This document shows positions 15,657-23,827 of a DNA stretch of 36,569 nucleotides, piece by piece. The position numbers were made by a program, and so were the translations under genes. Origin of the DNA: Coriobacteriia bacterium (GTDB lineage Bacteria; Actinomycetota; Coriobacteriia; Coriobacteriales; UBA8131); contig WRHL01000010.1 of assembly GCA_009783245.1 (NCBI GenBank), positions 1 to 36,569 of the forward strand. The letters run 5' to 3'. The notes below the pieces were generated by a model that made no database searches, was not told the DNA's origin, and saw only the letters and a list, made by a program, of their open reading frames with translations. Positions within the stretch are counted from its first letter, which is position 1. Each line of letters opens with the position of its first letter.

Positions 15657-16022
15657 TTAGAGGGCGGTGCGGATGTGCATGGAGTCGCGGCTGAGGCCGG
15701 CGAGCTCGAACTCGGGGGTGAACTGCAGGGCATCCTTGGGGCAGCCGTCCACGCACTGGGCGCAGTAGATGCATCGGTCGTTCATGATGGTGGCGGCAAA
15801 GAACTTCTCGGGCAGCTTCTCCACTATCTTCTCGATGACAATGGCGTCGGTAGGGCAGTCGCGCATGCAGGCGGTGCAGCCTATGCAGAGCGCGGCGTCA
15901 TAGACTATCCGGCCGCGGATAGCGGGGAATTGGTGCACGTCGCCGGCGGGGTAGGTCACGGTCGCCGGCTTGGAGACCATCATCTTCAGGGTGTAGGGGA
16001 TGATCCTTCCGGGGTTTGTCAT
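15657..16022 (-). CDS. Hydrogenase 2x[4Fe-4S] ferredoxin-like subunit (NuoI/HycF-like)
   Basis: CIGCTACMRDCP and CIYCAQCVDGCP. Confidence 0.9.
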   Translation of the reverse strand: MTNPGRIIPYTLKMMVSKPATVTYPAGDVHQFPAIRGRIVYDAALCIGCTACMRDCPTDAIVIEKIVEKLPEKFFAATIMNDRCIYCAQCVDGCPKDALQFTPEFELAGLSRDSMHIRTAL

Positions 16023-16948
16023 AGGAGCAGCCCCTTTGCTATCAGGTTGATGAACAGGTGGACCAGGGCCAGCGGCAGCAGCACCATCCAGCTGAAGCGC
16101 ATCATCTGCTCAACGCGCAGGCGGGCCATCGCGGCCTTCAGCACGGTCAGCAGGAAGAGCAGCACCAGGGTCTTGAGCAAGAACAGCACAAAGCCTATGA
16201 AGGGATTCGCCGAGAACAGCGGGATGAAGACCGCACCGCAGATCGCCGGCAAAACCACCAGCTCCATGTCCACAGCGAGGCGGAAGAAGGCGAGGTGGCG
16301 GCCGTTGTATTCGGTGAAGGCGCCGGCCACGATCTCGGTCTCAGCCTCGGGCGTGTCAAAGGGCACGCGCTCGAGCTTGCCCTGCGCGGCTAAAAGCCAG
16401 ATGACCAACCCCGGCAAATTGAGCAGGGCGAACAGCGGCTTGGCCGCGTAGAAGGCCGCGATGTCTGAAAGCGACCAGCTGCCGCAGAGGATTGCCGGGC
16501 CGATAAGGGCCATGAGCAGCGGCACCTCGTATGCGAAGAGCTGGGTGAGCACGCGCTGTGCGCCGATGGTGGAGTACATGGAGGAGGCGTTCCAGCCAGC
16601 CGCGAAGAAGCTCAGCGGCAAAAGGAGCAACAGCACCAGCACCACTATCATGTCGCCCTTGAAGGGCATGACCGCCTGGGTCCCCCAGACAGGCACGCTG
16701 AGGAAGGCCGTGGTCACTGCAGCCACCGTTATTATCGGCAGCGCTTTGAAAAGCGTTGCGTTGGCATCTGTGGGGACAATGGTCTCCTTGCCCAGCAGCT
16801 TGATGAAGTCGGCAACCGGTTGGAACCAGGGCGGCCCCTTGCGGTTCTGGAGACGGGCGTAGATCTTCCGGTCGACGAACTCCACTACCGTCCCGTAGAA
16901 CGCCAGGAAGAGGAAGCCGGGGAATATGAGTATGTACAGTACTGCCAC
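16019..16948 (-). CDS. Hydrogenase membrane subunit, NuoH/HycD-like
   Basis: DRKIYARLQNRKGPPWFQPVADFIKLLGKE; PFDTPEAETEIVAGAFTEYNG. Confidence 0.92.
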   Translation of the reverse strand: MAVLYILIFPGFLFLAFYGTVVEFVDRKIYARLQNRKGPPWFQPVADFIKLLGKETIVPTDANATLFKALPIITVAAVTTAFLSVPVWGTQAVMPFKGDMIVVLVLLLLLPLSFFAAGWNASSMYSTIGAQRVLTQLFAYEVPLLMALIGPAILCGSWSLSDIAAFYAAKPLFALLNLPGLVIWLLAAQGKLERVPFDTPEAETEIVAGAFTEYNGRHLAFFRLAVDMELVVLPAICGAVFIPLFSANPFIGFVLFLLKTLVLLFLLTVLKAAMARLRVEQMMRFSWMVLLPLALVHLFINLIAKGLLL

Positions 16949-16950
16949 AA

Positions 16951-18159
16951 CTAGCCCTTTCTGTTCAGGCCGTCAAAGGCGACACCCTGGTTGCGGTACC
17001 AGTCAATGGAGTACTGGCGCAGGGCCTTCCAATCCAGGCTGCCCTCACGTCCGCTCCGGTTGTCCACAACCGAGATCGCACGATCAGTACAGGAGAAACA
17101 GGGGTCGATAGCTGCAACGATGATGGGCACGTCTGCCAGGTAGTTGCCCTGCAGCATCACGGCGTAGGACGCCGCGTTTGCCAGGGTAGGGGCGCGCACC
17201 TTGACGCGCTCAGGCTTGTCGGTACCGTTGCTCTTCACAAAGTGTACGTCTTCTCCGCGGGGCGCCTCGTAGCGGCCAAGGGCCTCTCCGGGGGGTATCT
17301 TACGCGGGAATTTGACTGACAGGGGGCCATCCGGCATGTTGTCGAGCACAAAGCGGATGATCTTGCAGCTCTCCACCATCTCAAGCGCACGCACCACCAC
17401 GCGGCCGAAGACATCGGCGTGGGTGTCGGTGATGACCTGGAAGGGGATGTCAGCGTAGGCGGTGTAGGGCTCGTCGCGGCGGATGTCGCGGTCCAGGCCG
17501 GCCGCACGGGAGGTGGGGCCTTGGGCGCCATAGGTCACGGCGTCCTCGTAGCTCAAGATGCCTACGCCCAGGGTGCGGGCGGCGAGCGTGGTCTCTGTGG
17601 TGGCCAGGCTGATGTAGTATTTGAGAGCCTCCTCGAACTGGTCCATGACCTTGAGGATGGTCTCCTTGACTGTCTCGTCGATGTCGCGGCGTACGCCGCC
17701 GAGCTTGTTGATGCCGTAGTTCACGCGGTTGCCGCAGATGCTGGCCAGAAGGTCCATGACCAGCTCGCGGTCGCGCCAACTGAGCATGAACAGCGTGTCG
17801 AAGCCCAGCTCATGGCCGGCAACGCCCAACCAGAGCATGTGGCTGTGCAGACGCTCCAGCTCTCCGATAAGCACGCGTATGTACTGGGCGCGCGGGGGGA
17901 TCTCCACGCCGGCGACCTCTTCTACCGTCATGGAGAAGGCGGTGGAATGCGAATGCGAGCAGATGCCGCAGATGCGCTCGAGGAAGTACAGGCACTGGGT
18001 GAAGTTGCGGGCCTCGCAGGCCTTCTCAACGCCGCGGTGGTTGTAGCCCAGATTGACGGCCGCGCCAACGATGCGCTCGCCATCCAGGGAGAGGGCGAAG
18101 TTCGCGGGCTCCTTGAGCGCCGGATGCTGGGGCCCCAGCGGGATCTCTACTCTAGCCAT
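16951..18159 (-). CDS. Group-4 [NiFe]-hydrogenase large subunit (HycE/NuoD-like)
   Basis: L1 motif RICGICSHSHSTA and L2 motif DPCFSCTDR retained; start MARVEIPLGPQHPALKEP. Confidence 0.94.
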   Translation of the reverse strand: MARVEIPLGPQHPALKEPANFALSLDGERIVGAAVNLGYNHRGVEKACEARNFTQCLYFLERICGICSHSHSTAFSMTVEEVAGVEIPPRAQYIRVLIGELERLHSHMLWLGVAGHELGFDTLFMLSWRDRELVMDLLASICGNRVNYGINKLGGVRRDIDETVKETILKVMDQFEEALKYYISLATTETTLAARTLGVGILSYEDAVTYGAQGPTSRAAGLDRDIRRDEPYTAYADIPFQVITDTHADVFGRVVVRALEMVESCKIIRFVLDNMPDGPLSVKFPRKIPPGEALGRYEAPRGEDVHFVKSNGTDKPERVKVRAPTLANAASYAVMLQGNYLADVPIIVAAIDPCFSCTDRAISVVDNRSGREGSLDWKALRQYSIDWYRNQGVAFDGLNRKG

Positions 18160-18796
18160 TGTCACTCCCTTCTGCGGGGGAAGAGGATGCGGGGTTTTGC
18201 GCTGTGTCAGATATAGAGGATGCAACCGCTACCGTAGATTGCCGCGCTTCGGCTTCGCCTTCGCTCGCAATGACGGGAGGTGATGCGCCTTCGGCAGAGG
18301 CGGGTGTGTCTTCTGAGGGGGTGTCCTGCTCGTCAGATTCTGGCACCCGGTCGGCGGGCAGGACCCAGCTCTTGCGCAGCGGGTACTCGCCCTGGGGCCA
18401 GTTCTCGGGCAGCGGATAGCGGATGTCCTCCGGGATGCCCAGGATGGTCAGGCCAAAGAGGTTGCGCGCCTCGAGCTCATAGAGCACGCCGCCCTTGTAG
18501 ATGTTGGTGGCGGTGTCAAAGACGGGGTTGTCGGCGGGAGCGCTGACCCGGGCGTTGATGACAATGCCGCAGTCATGGGCGATGTGGTAGATGAGTTGGA
18601 ACTCCTCGCCGGCATCCAGACCAGAGACGGTGCAGAGCATGTTGAAGCCCAGGTCGTCGTGGATATAGGTCAGAAGGTCGATGAAACCCTCGCGGGGCGA
18701 GGTCAACCAGATACGCCGCTCGCGTTGCTCCGTTGTGGTGACGCTGGGGAAGCGTTCGGTCAGTCTGGCGACAAGTTCTTCTTCAGTGTAAGACAT
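18152..18796 (-). CDS. Hydrogenase NuoC/HycE-N-like subunit with repeat-encoded C-terminal tail
   Basis: FIDLLTYIHDDLGFNMLCTVSGLD...REARNLFGL-like ARNLFGLTILGIPEDIRYPLPENWPQGEYPLRKSW; tail SPPVIASEGEAEARQSTVAVAS... Confidence 0.85.
   Translation of the reverse strand: MSYTEEELVARLTERFPSVTTTEQRERRIWLTSPREGFIDLLTYIHDDLGFNMLCTVSGLDAGEEFQLIYHIAHDCGIVINARVSAPADNPVFDTATNIYKGGVLYELEARNLFGLTILGIPEDIRYPLPENWPQGEYPLRKSWVLPADRVPESDEQDTPSEDTPASAEGASPPVIASEGEAEARQSTVAVASSISDTAQNPASSSPAEGSDNG
18192..18279 (-). repeat. Dispersed composite repeat copy G within the NuoC-like ORF
   Basis: Reverse complement cctcccgtcattgcgagcgaaggcgaagccgaagcgcggcaatctacggtagcggttgcatcctctatatctgacacagcgcaaaacc. Confidence 0.88.
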
Positions 18797-18815
18797 AGCA
18801 CTACCTCATAACTTC

Positions 18816-19247
18816 TTATTCCTGCAGGCTGCCAAGCAGCTTGACCACGCCGTCTATGATGGCGGCGGGGCTGGCCGGGCAACCGGGAATGTAGGCGGAG
18901 ACCGGCAGCTTGGTGTCGGTGCCGCCCTTGATGCAGTAACAGCCGTTGAACACGCCGCCCGAGCAGGCGCAGGTGCCTATGGCCACCACGAATTTGGGCT
19001 CGGGCATCTGCTCATAGATACGCAGGAGGCGCTCCTCGGTCTGCATGGTGATGGGGCCGGTGCAGAGCAGGACATCAGCGTGCCGGGGCGTGCCTTTCAG
19101 CACAATGCCAAAGCGCTCCAGGTCGAACCGGGGTGTCAGGGAATCCAGTATCTCGATGTCGCAGGCGTTGCAGGCACCGGAGTTGAAGTGCAGCACCCAG
19201 GGCGACTTGACCCGTGCCCAGGTCATTATCTTATCGGCGAGCTTCAC
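18816..19247 (-). CDS. [NiFe]-hydrogenase small subunit (NuoB/HycG-like)
   Basis: GACNACDIEILDSLTPRFD...VLLCTGPIT...GTCACSGGVF...YIPGCPASPAAIIDGV. Confidence 0.93.
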   Translation of the reverse strand: MKLADKIMTWARVKSPWVLHFNSGACNACDIEILDSLTPRFDLERFGIVLKGTPRHADVLLCTGPITMQTEERLLRIYEQMPEPKFVVAIGTCACSGGVFNGCYCIKGGTDTKLPVSAYIPGCPASPAAIIDGVVKLLGSLQE

Positions 19248-19248
19248 G

Positions 19249-19584
19249 CTAGTCCCTCCTGAACAGGATGAATATGGCGAGCACCACCACACAGAGGATG
19301 ACCAGGGTCAGCCAGATGGCGTTTGCCGTTACCGTTCCTACGATAAGTGCGACCACTTCTAAGATGGTGAAAAGGAAGGCGAAGTGGAAGAAGTCGCTGT
19401 AACCGGGCTGGATCTTGCCGGTGGGCACGTCCTGGCCGCAGGCGTAGGGCTCGCCTTTGCCCGCGGTGGGGGTGCCCTTGATGGCCAGCGCCTTGGCCGC
19501 GAAGGCCAGAAGCCCGATCACCGCGAGCAGGATGATGAAGACGACAGGCGGGTTGAGCAGCAGGTCATTCAGCATTGTGCGCAC
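19249..19584 (-). CDS. NuoA-like membrane subunit
   Basis: GEPYACGQDVPTGKIQPGYSDFFHFAFLFTILEVVALIVGT. Confidence 0.7.
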   Translation of the reverse strand: MRTMLNDLLLNPPVVFIILLAVIGLLAFAAKALAIKGTPTAGKGEPYACGQDVPTGKIQPGYSDFFHFAFLFTILEVVALIVGTVTANAIWLTLVILCVVVLAIFILFRRD

Positions 19585-19954
19585 CCTCCTCTGCTGGTGT
19601 GGCTTGTGTGGGCAGGACAGCCGGGGTGGCCTGCGCCGCGGTGGGCAGGATGGCCTGTGCGGCCTTGCCGAGAAGGCCGATGTCCAGCGACCCGGTCTTT
19701 GCGTGCAGGGCGATGCAGAGCACCGCGCCTATGGCCGTGACCACGGCTTCGATGATGATGAGCGCCACGGCAAAGGCCTCTGCCTGCGCCATCTGTCCGT
19801 TAATCGCGCCGGCGAGCATGAGCAGGAGCACGGCTGCCTTACTGATGATCTCCATGGCGATGAGCACACGCAGGAGGTTGCGCGTGGCGACGATGCTGTA
19901 GATACCTGCCGTTGCCGTCAGCACCAGGGCGACGATGAAGAGTTTGGTAAGCAT
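19565..19954 (-). CDS. NuoK/MnhC/HyfE-like subunit
   Basis: GIYSIVATRNLLRVLIAMEIISKAAVLLLMLAG. Confidence 0.85.
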   Translation of the reverse strand: MLTKLFIVALVLTATAGIYSIVATRNLLRVLIAMEIISKAAVLLLMLAGAINGQMAQAEAFAVALIIIEAVVTAIGAVLCIALHAKTGSLDIGLLGKAAQAILPTAAQATPAVLPTQATPAEEGAHNAE

Positions 19955-19955
19955 G

Positions 19956-20510
19956 TCAGCGCTCCTCTCCCTCTCGCCGTCTGATAAGGGCTGCAACACC
20001 CAGGACTCCCGCCAGTATCACAAAGATAAGCGCGATGATGTCCAAGGTGCGCTCCCCCCAGAGCAGGGCCTGTGGGCTGAAGCTGTAGATATCGGTCCAG
20101 ATCAGGCTGGAGTCCAGGTCAGGAGCAAGGATGAGGAGAGCCACCGCAAGCGCTAGCATGATGATGGGCAAGGCCAGGTAGCGCATCAGGCGGCTGTTCC
20201 TGGCCGCGTTGGCAGGTGCGTTTGAGGACGCGTCACCGCGGCCAGCCTCTGTGGCGGCGGGCTTATCGTCAGCGGGCTTGAGCAGCGCGATGGCGCTGGC
20301 GAGTATGGCCGTCACCAACCCGGCGCTGACGGAAAGCTCGATGACCGCGGCCAGCTGCATGCCAAAGAGGTAGAGCGCGCTGGCCAAGAAGACCGAGGTC
20401 ACTGCCAGGAATATGGTTGCGGCGGGCAGGGTGCGGACGACCACTGCAGCAAAGGCTGCGAGCACCACGGCTATCAGTAAGATGATGATTGTCACAGTTG
20501 AGAATCCCAT
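19956..20510 (-). CDS. NuoJ-like membrane subunit
   Basis: MGFSTVTIIILLIAVVLAAFAAVVVRTLPAATIFLAVTSVFLASALYLFGMQLAAVIELSVSAGLVTAIL; start corrected from 20912. Confidence 0.8.
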   Translation of the reverse strand: MGFSTVTIIILLIAVVLAAFAAVVVRTLPAATIFLAVTSVFLASALYLFGMQLAAVIELSVSAGLVTAILASAIALLKPADDKPAATEAGRGDASSNAPANAARNSRLMRYLALPIIMLALAVALLILAPDLDSSLIWTDIYSFSPQALLWGERTLDIIALIFVILAGVLGVAALIRRREGEER

Positions 20511-20521
20511 ATCCACTCCCC

Positions 20522-21982
20522 TCAGACCAGTCCGAAGCCCTGCAGAAGCAGGAGCACAAAGGGGAACAGCAGACCGAGCGCCGTGGTCAGGCCGGCCAGT
20601 ATCAGCGACGTACCTACCAGGGCGCCGCGCGCCTCCTTGAGTTCCTCGAAGCCTTTGCGCAGTTCGCCGAAGAACACCTTGCGCTGCAGGATGAGGAAGT
20701 AGCCCAGGGTCACCAGGCTCATGAGGATGGCGATTACCGCGTAGACCCATTGGTTTGCCAGGACAAGCGCGATGACTATGAGCAGCTTGCTCCAGAAGCC
20801 CGAGAAGGGCGGGAGACCGGCGGTGGAGAGGAAGCCGATGACCGAGGTCCAGCCGGTGACGGGCATGCGATCGGTCAGGCCGCCGAGTTGGTCGAGCTGC
20901 GTGGTGCCGCATTGTTCTTCAACAGCGGCGGCATTGACGAAGAGCAGGGACTTGAACAGCGCGTGGTTGACAAAATGCACCACGGCGCCGATGATCGCCA
21001 GCATTGCGATGCTGGTCTGCAGCCCGCCAAGCGAGACGGTGACATCCGCCGCCGCGCCGGCCAGGCCGGCTGCCAGGACGATGTAGCCCAGTTGGCTGAT
21101 GCTGGAGAAGGCCAGCATGCGCTTCATCTCTTTTTGGCCCATGGCTGCGAAGGCGCCGACGATGATGCTCAAGGCGCCCAGGGCCATGAAGGCCTGTGCG
21201 GGGCCGGGGATACCGGCGAAGACCTCGCTGCTCAGGCGGATGATGGCGTAGACACCGGCGACCTTGGTGGTGGCGCCGGCCAGGAGCACCGAGATGGCGC
21301 TGGAGGACGAGGAGTAGGCCTCAGGCAGCCAGCCATGGAAGGGCACGGCGCCGGCCTTGATGCAGAAGGCGACCACAAAGAGGATGAGGCCTGTCATTGT
21401 AGCGGGATCCTGCCCGTTGATCGCGGCTGCGACCAGGGCGAAATCAAGCGAGCCTACCTGCATGAAGACAAGCGCGCTGGCGAGTACCATCGCCAGACTG
21501 GCAAGGCCGCTTAGGATGAAGTAGCGGAAGGCCGCGCTCAGTGATCGCAGCTCCTTGCGCGTGGCGATGAGCACAAAGCAGGACAGCGCGGTGATCTCCA
21601 AGAAGATGTAGAGCGTGAAGAGGTCGCGCACCATGACCACGCCGTTCATGCCGGCCATGACCGTGAGCACCAGGCTGGAGGTTATGACCTTGTCACGCGC
21701 GTCTCCCTGGATGCCCACCACGGTCACCACGGCTACCACCAAAGCGATGGTGAACAGCAGGACGGCGGTGATGGGGTCAACTACCAGGGCGACGGGTACT
21801 GGCAGGGTGAAGAAGCCGATGAAGGGCTCCCAGCAGGCAAGGTGGCTGGTTGCAGCGAAGACCATCTGCAGCACGGCGACAACGCCCAAAACCCAGGGGG
21901 CGAGCTTGGCAGCCGCACCGCGCCGCGGCAGGTTGAGGATGAAGAGGCAGATGAGGGGGACAAGCAGGAACAGGATGCCCAT
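20522..21982 (-). CDS. Antiporter-like proton-translocating subunit (NuoN/NuoM/MrpD family)
   Basis: FLEITALSCFVLIA, PFHGWLPEAYSSSSSAISVLLAGATTKVAGVYAI, RMLAFSSISQLGY. Confidence 0.9.
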   Translation of the reverse strand: MGILFLLVPLICLFILNLPRRGAAAKLAPWVLGVVAVLQMVFAATSHLACWEPFIGFFTLPVPVALVVDPITAVLLFTIALVVAVVTVVGIQGDARDKVITSSLVLTVMAGMNGVVMVRDLFTLYIFLEITALSCFVLIATRKELRSLSAAFRYFILSGLASLAMVLASALVFMQVGSLDFALVAAAINGQDPATMTGLILFVVAFCIKAGAVPFHGWLPEAYSSSSSAISVLLAGATTKVAGVYAIIRLSSEVFAGIPGPAQAFMALGALSIIVGAFAAMGQKEMKRMLAFSSISQLGYIVLAAGLAGAAADVTVSLGGLQTSIAMLAIIGAVVHFVNHALFKSLLFVNAAAVEEQCGTTQLDQLGGLTDRMPVTGWTSVIGFLSTAGLPPFSGFWSKLLIVIALVLANQWVYAVIAILMSLVTLGYFLILQRKVFFGELRKGFEELKEARGALVGTSLILAGLTTALGLLFPFVLLLLQGFGLV

Positions 21983-21985
21983 GGT

Positions 21986-23827
21986 CTAACCCCCTATCCC
22001 GACAAAGAAGAGCACAGTGACCGCGACTCCTCCCACCAGCACCCAGAGCACGTAGTGCCAGGGTTTCTCGGTATGGGCGTTCTCCAGGCCTCTGCCTAGA
22101 GCGGCAGCAATGCCGGTGACCAGCTTCATGTAGAACCAGTCGATTGCCTTATCGATGGTGGCGAGCACCAGGGCGAAGACGTCCATCACTGCACCGGCGA
22201 GGTTGTAAGGGTCGGTCTTGCCGGCCTCAGCTGCTGCAAGCACCGGCTTGAGCACGGGGGCGTAATGGATGTGGTCCGATGAGCCCAGGGCCGAGCCGGA
22301 GCGCTTGACGCCGTAATAGTGGTTAGCTACGGCGAGCAGTAGGACGGCCACGGAGATGCCGGCGACGAGCCAATTGTGGGGCAGGCCGGCAAAGCTGTGG
22401 GTGAGCGCGCTGCCCAGCGTTGGCTCAACCAGGCCGTGCAGCGGCAGGGGGTTATAGACGCCAAAGAGCACGCAGAAGAATGCGAGCACCACAAGCGGTA
22501 CCAGCATGGGCCAGGGGGCTTCCTTGGCTTTCTGTGCAACCTGGGTCATCTTGCCGAACCAGGCCACGTGCGCCAGCTTGAGGAAGGATGCCATGGTGAA
22601 GAAGGCGCCCAGCGCTGCGACTATGTAGAAGACCACGTTGATCTGCAGCGCCGCGTCAAAGACCAGCTCCTTGGAGAAGAAGCCGTTGAGCGGTGGTACG
22701 CCTGAGATCGCGGCGGCCGCTAAAAGGAAGCAGATGAAGGTCACGGGCATCTTGCGGCCCAGGCCGCCCAGCTGGCTGAGGTCAGTGGTACCGGCCTGGC
22801 GCTCCACGGCGCCCGCCGAGTAGAACAGGCAGCTCTTGTAGAGCGCGTGGTTGACCATATGGAAGAGCCCGCCCACAATGCCGATGGGCAGCGCCGTGCC
22901 AATGCCTAAGATCATGTAGCCGACCTGGCTGATGGCATGGTAGCTGAGCAGGCGTTTGTAGTCCTTTTGGATGAGCGCCATAAGCACCGCGAAGATGATG
23001 GTGCAGCAACCCAGGGTCATAACGGTGAGGCTGAGGCCAGAGCCAGGCAGCATCTGGAAGAGCTGCAGGTTCAGCCGGGCCAGAAGGTAGATGCCCGCCA
23101 GTTTGTCCAGCGCCGCCGGCAAAAAGGCCATGAAGGGTAGCGGTGCGTCCACCGCGGCGTCGGGGATCCAGGTGTGGAAGGGCATGGCGCCCGCGCGGGC
23201 GACGGCGCCTATCATCATCATGACGTAGGCAAAGCCGTTCCAGAAGTTGTCCAGCGGCAGGTTGATGACGCTCATGTTGAGGCTACCGGACTGCCAGAAC
23301 ACCACGCCCACGCCCAGGATCAGGCAGAAGTCCGCGGTGACGGAGATGACGAGGGCCTTGGTCGCCGTGGGCGTCGCCTTGGCGCCGCCCGACATGATGA
23401 GGGCGAAGAGCACGGCCAGCAGCCCCTCCCAGAAGAAGAGCATCAACACCAGGTTGTTGGCGAGCATGGAACCGGTGACAAAGGCCGAGCCCAAGAGCAC
23501 AAAACCGAAGAACTGCCGCTCGCGCTCACGGCCCTGCATGAAGGCCACGGAGTAGAGCAGAGCCAGGAAGGTAAAGCCGGCGACCACCATGATAAAGCCG
23601 CTGAGGCCGTCCAGCTTAAGCTGGAAGTCCATGCCAAAGCCAGCCCAGCTGGCGGTGGAGAAGCTCAGTTGTTTTCCAAAGGTGATGATGGTGGTGACCA
23701 GGGCTGCCCCCGAGAAGAGCAGGGCGAAGGCGCTGCGCAGGATGCGGTTCTGTGACGGCGTCACAAAGACCAGCAGCGAGCCGACAAGCGGAAGCAGGAT
23801 GGGAAGGATCAGGATCGAGTCGCTCAT
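21986..23827 (-). CDS. Antiporter-like proton-translocating subunit (NuoL/HyfB-like)
   Basis: PFHTWIPDAAVDAPLPFMAFLPAALDKLAGIYLL, LLSYHAISQVGYMILG, HALYKSCLF, C-terminal extension. Confidence 0.9.
   Translation of the reverse strand: MSDSILILPILLPLVGSLLVFVTPSQNRILRSAFALLFSGAALVTTIITFGKQLSFSTASWAGFGMDFQLKLDGLSGFIMVVAGFTFLALLYSVAFMQGRERERQFFGFVLLGSAFVTGSMLANNLVLMLFFWEGLLAVLFALIMSGGAKATPTATKALVISVTADFCLILGVGVVFWQSGSLNMSVINLPLDNFWNGFAYVMMMIGAVARAGAMPFHTWIPDAAVDAPLPFMAFLPAALDKLAGIYLLARLNLQLFQMLPGSGLSLTVMTLGCCTIIFAVLMALIQKDYKRLLSYHAISQVGYMILGIGTALPIGIVGGLFHMVNHALYKSCLFYSAGAVERQAGTTDLSQLGGLGRKMPVTFICFLLAAAAISGVPPLNGFFSKELVFDAALQINVVFYIVAALGAFFTMASFLKLAHVAWFGKMTQVAQKAKEAPWPMLVPLVVLAFFCVLFGVYNPLPLHGLVEPTLGSALTHSFAGLPHNWLVAGISVAVLLLAVANHYYGVKRSGSALGSSDHIHYAPVLKPVLAAAEAGKTDPYNLAGAVMDVFALVLATIDKAIDWFYMKLVTGIAAALGRGLENAHTEKPWHYVLWVLVGGVAVTVLFFVGIGG

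Noticed and set aside
16009-16028. TTTGTCATAGGAGC resembling the GntR-type operator
   Set aside because: Only one half matches, and it lies at the overlapping ends of hydrogenase genes, not in a promoter.
20489-21514. 341-aa plus-strand ORF antisense to the NuoN-like gene
   Set aside because: Shadow ORF; the minus strand encodes a clear antiporter-like subunit.
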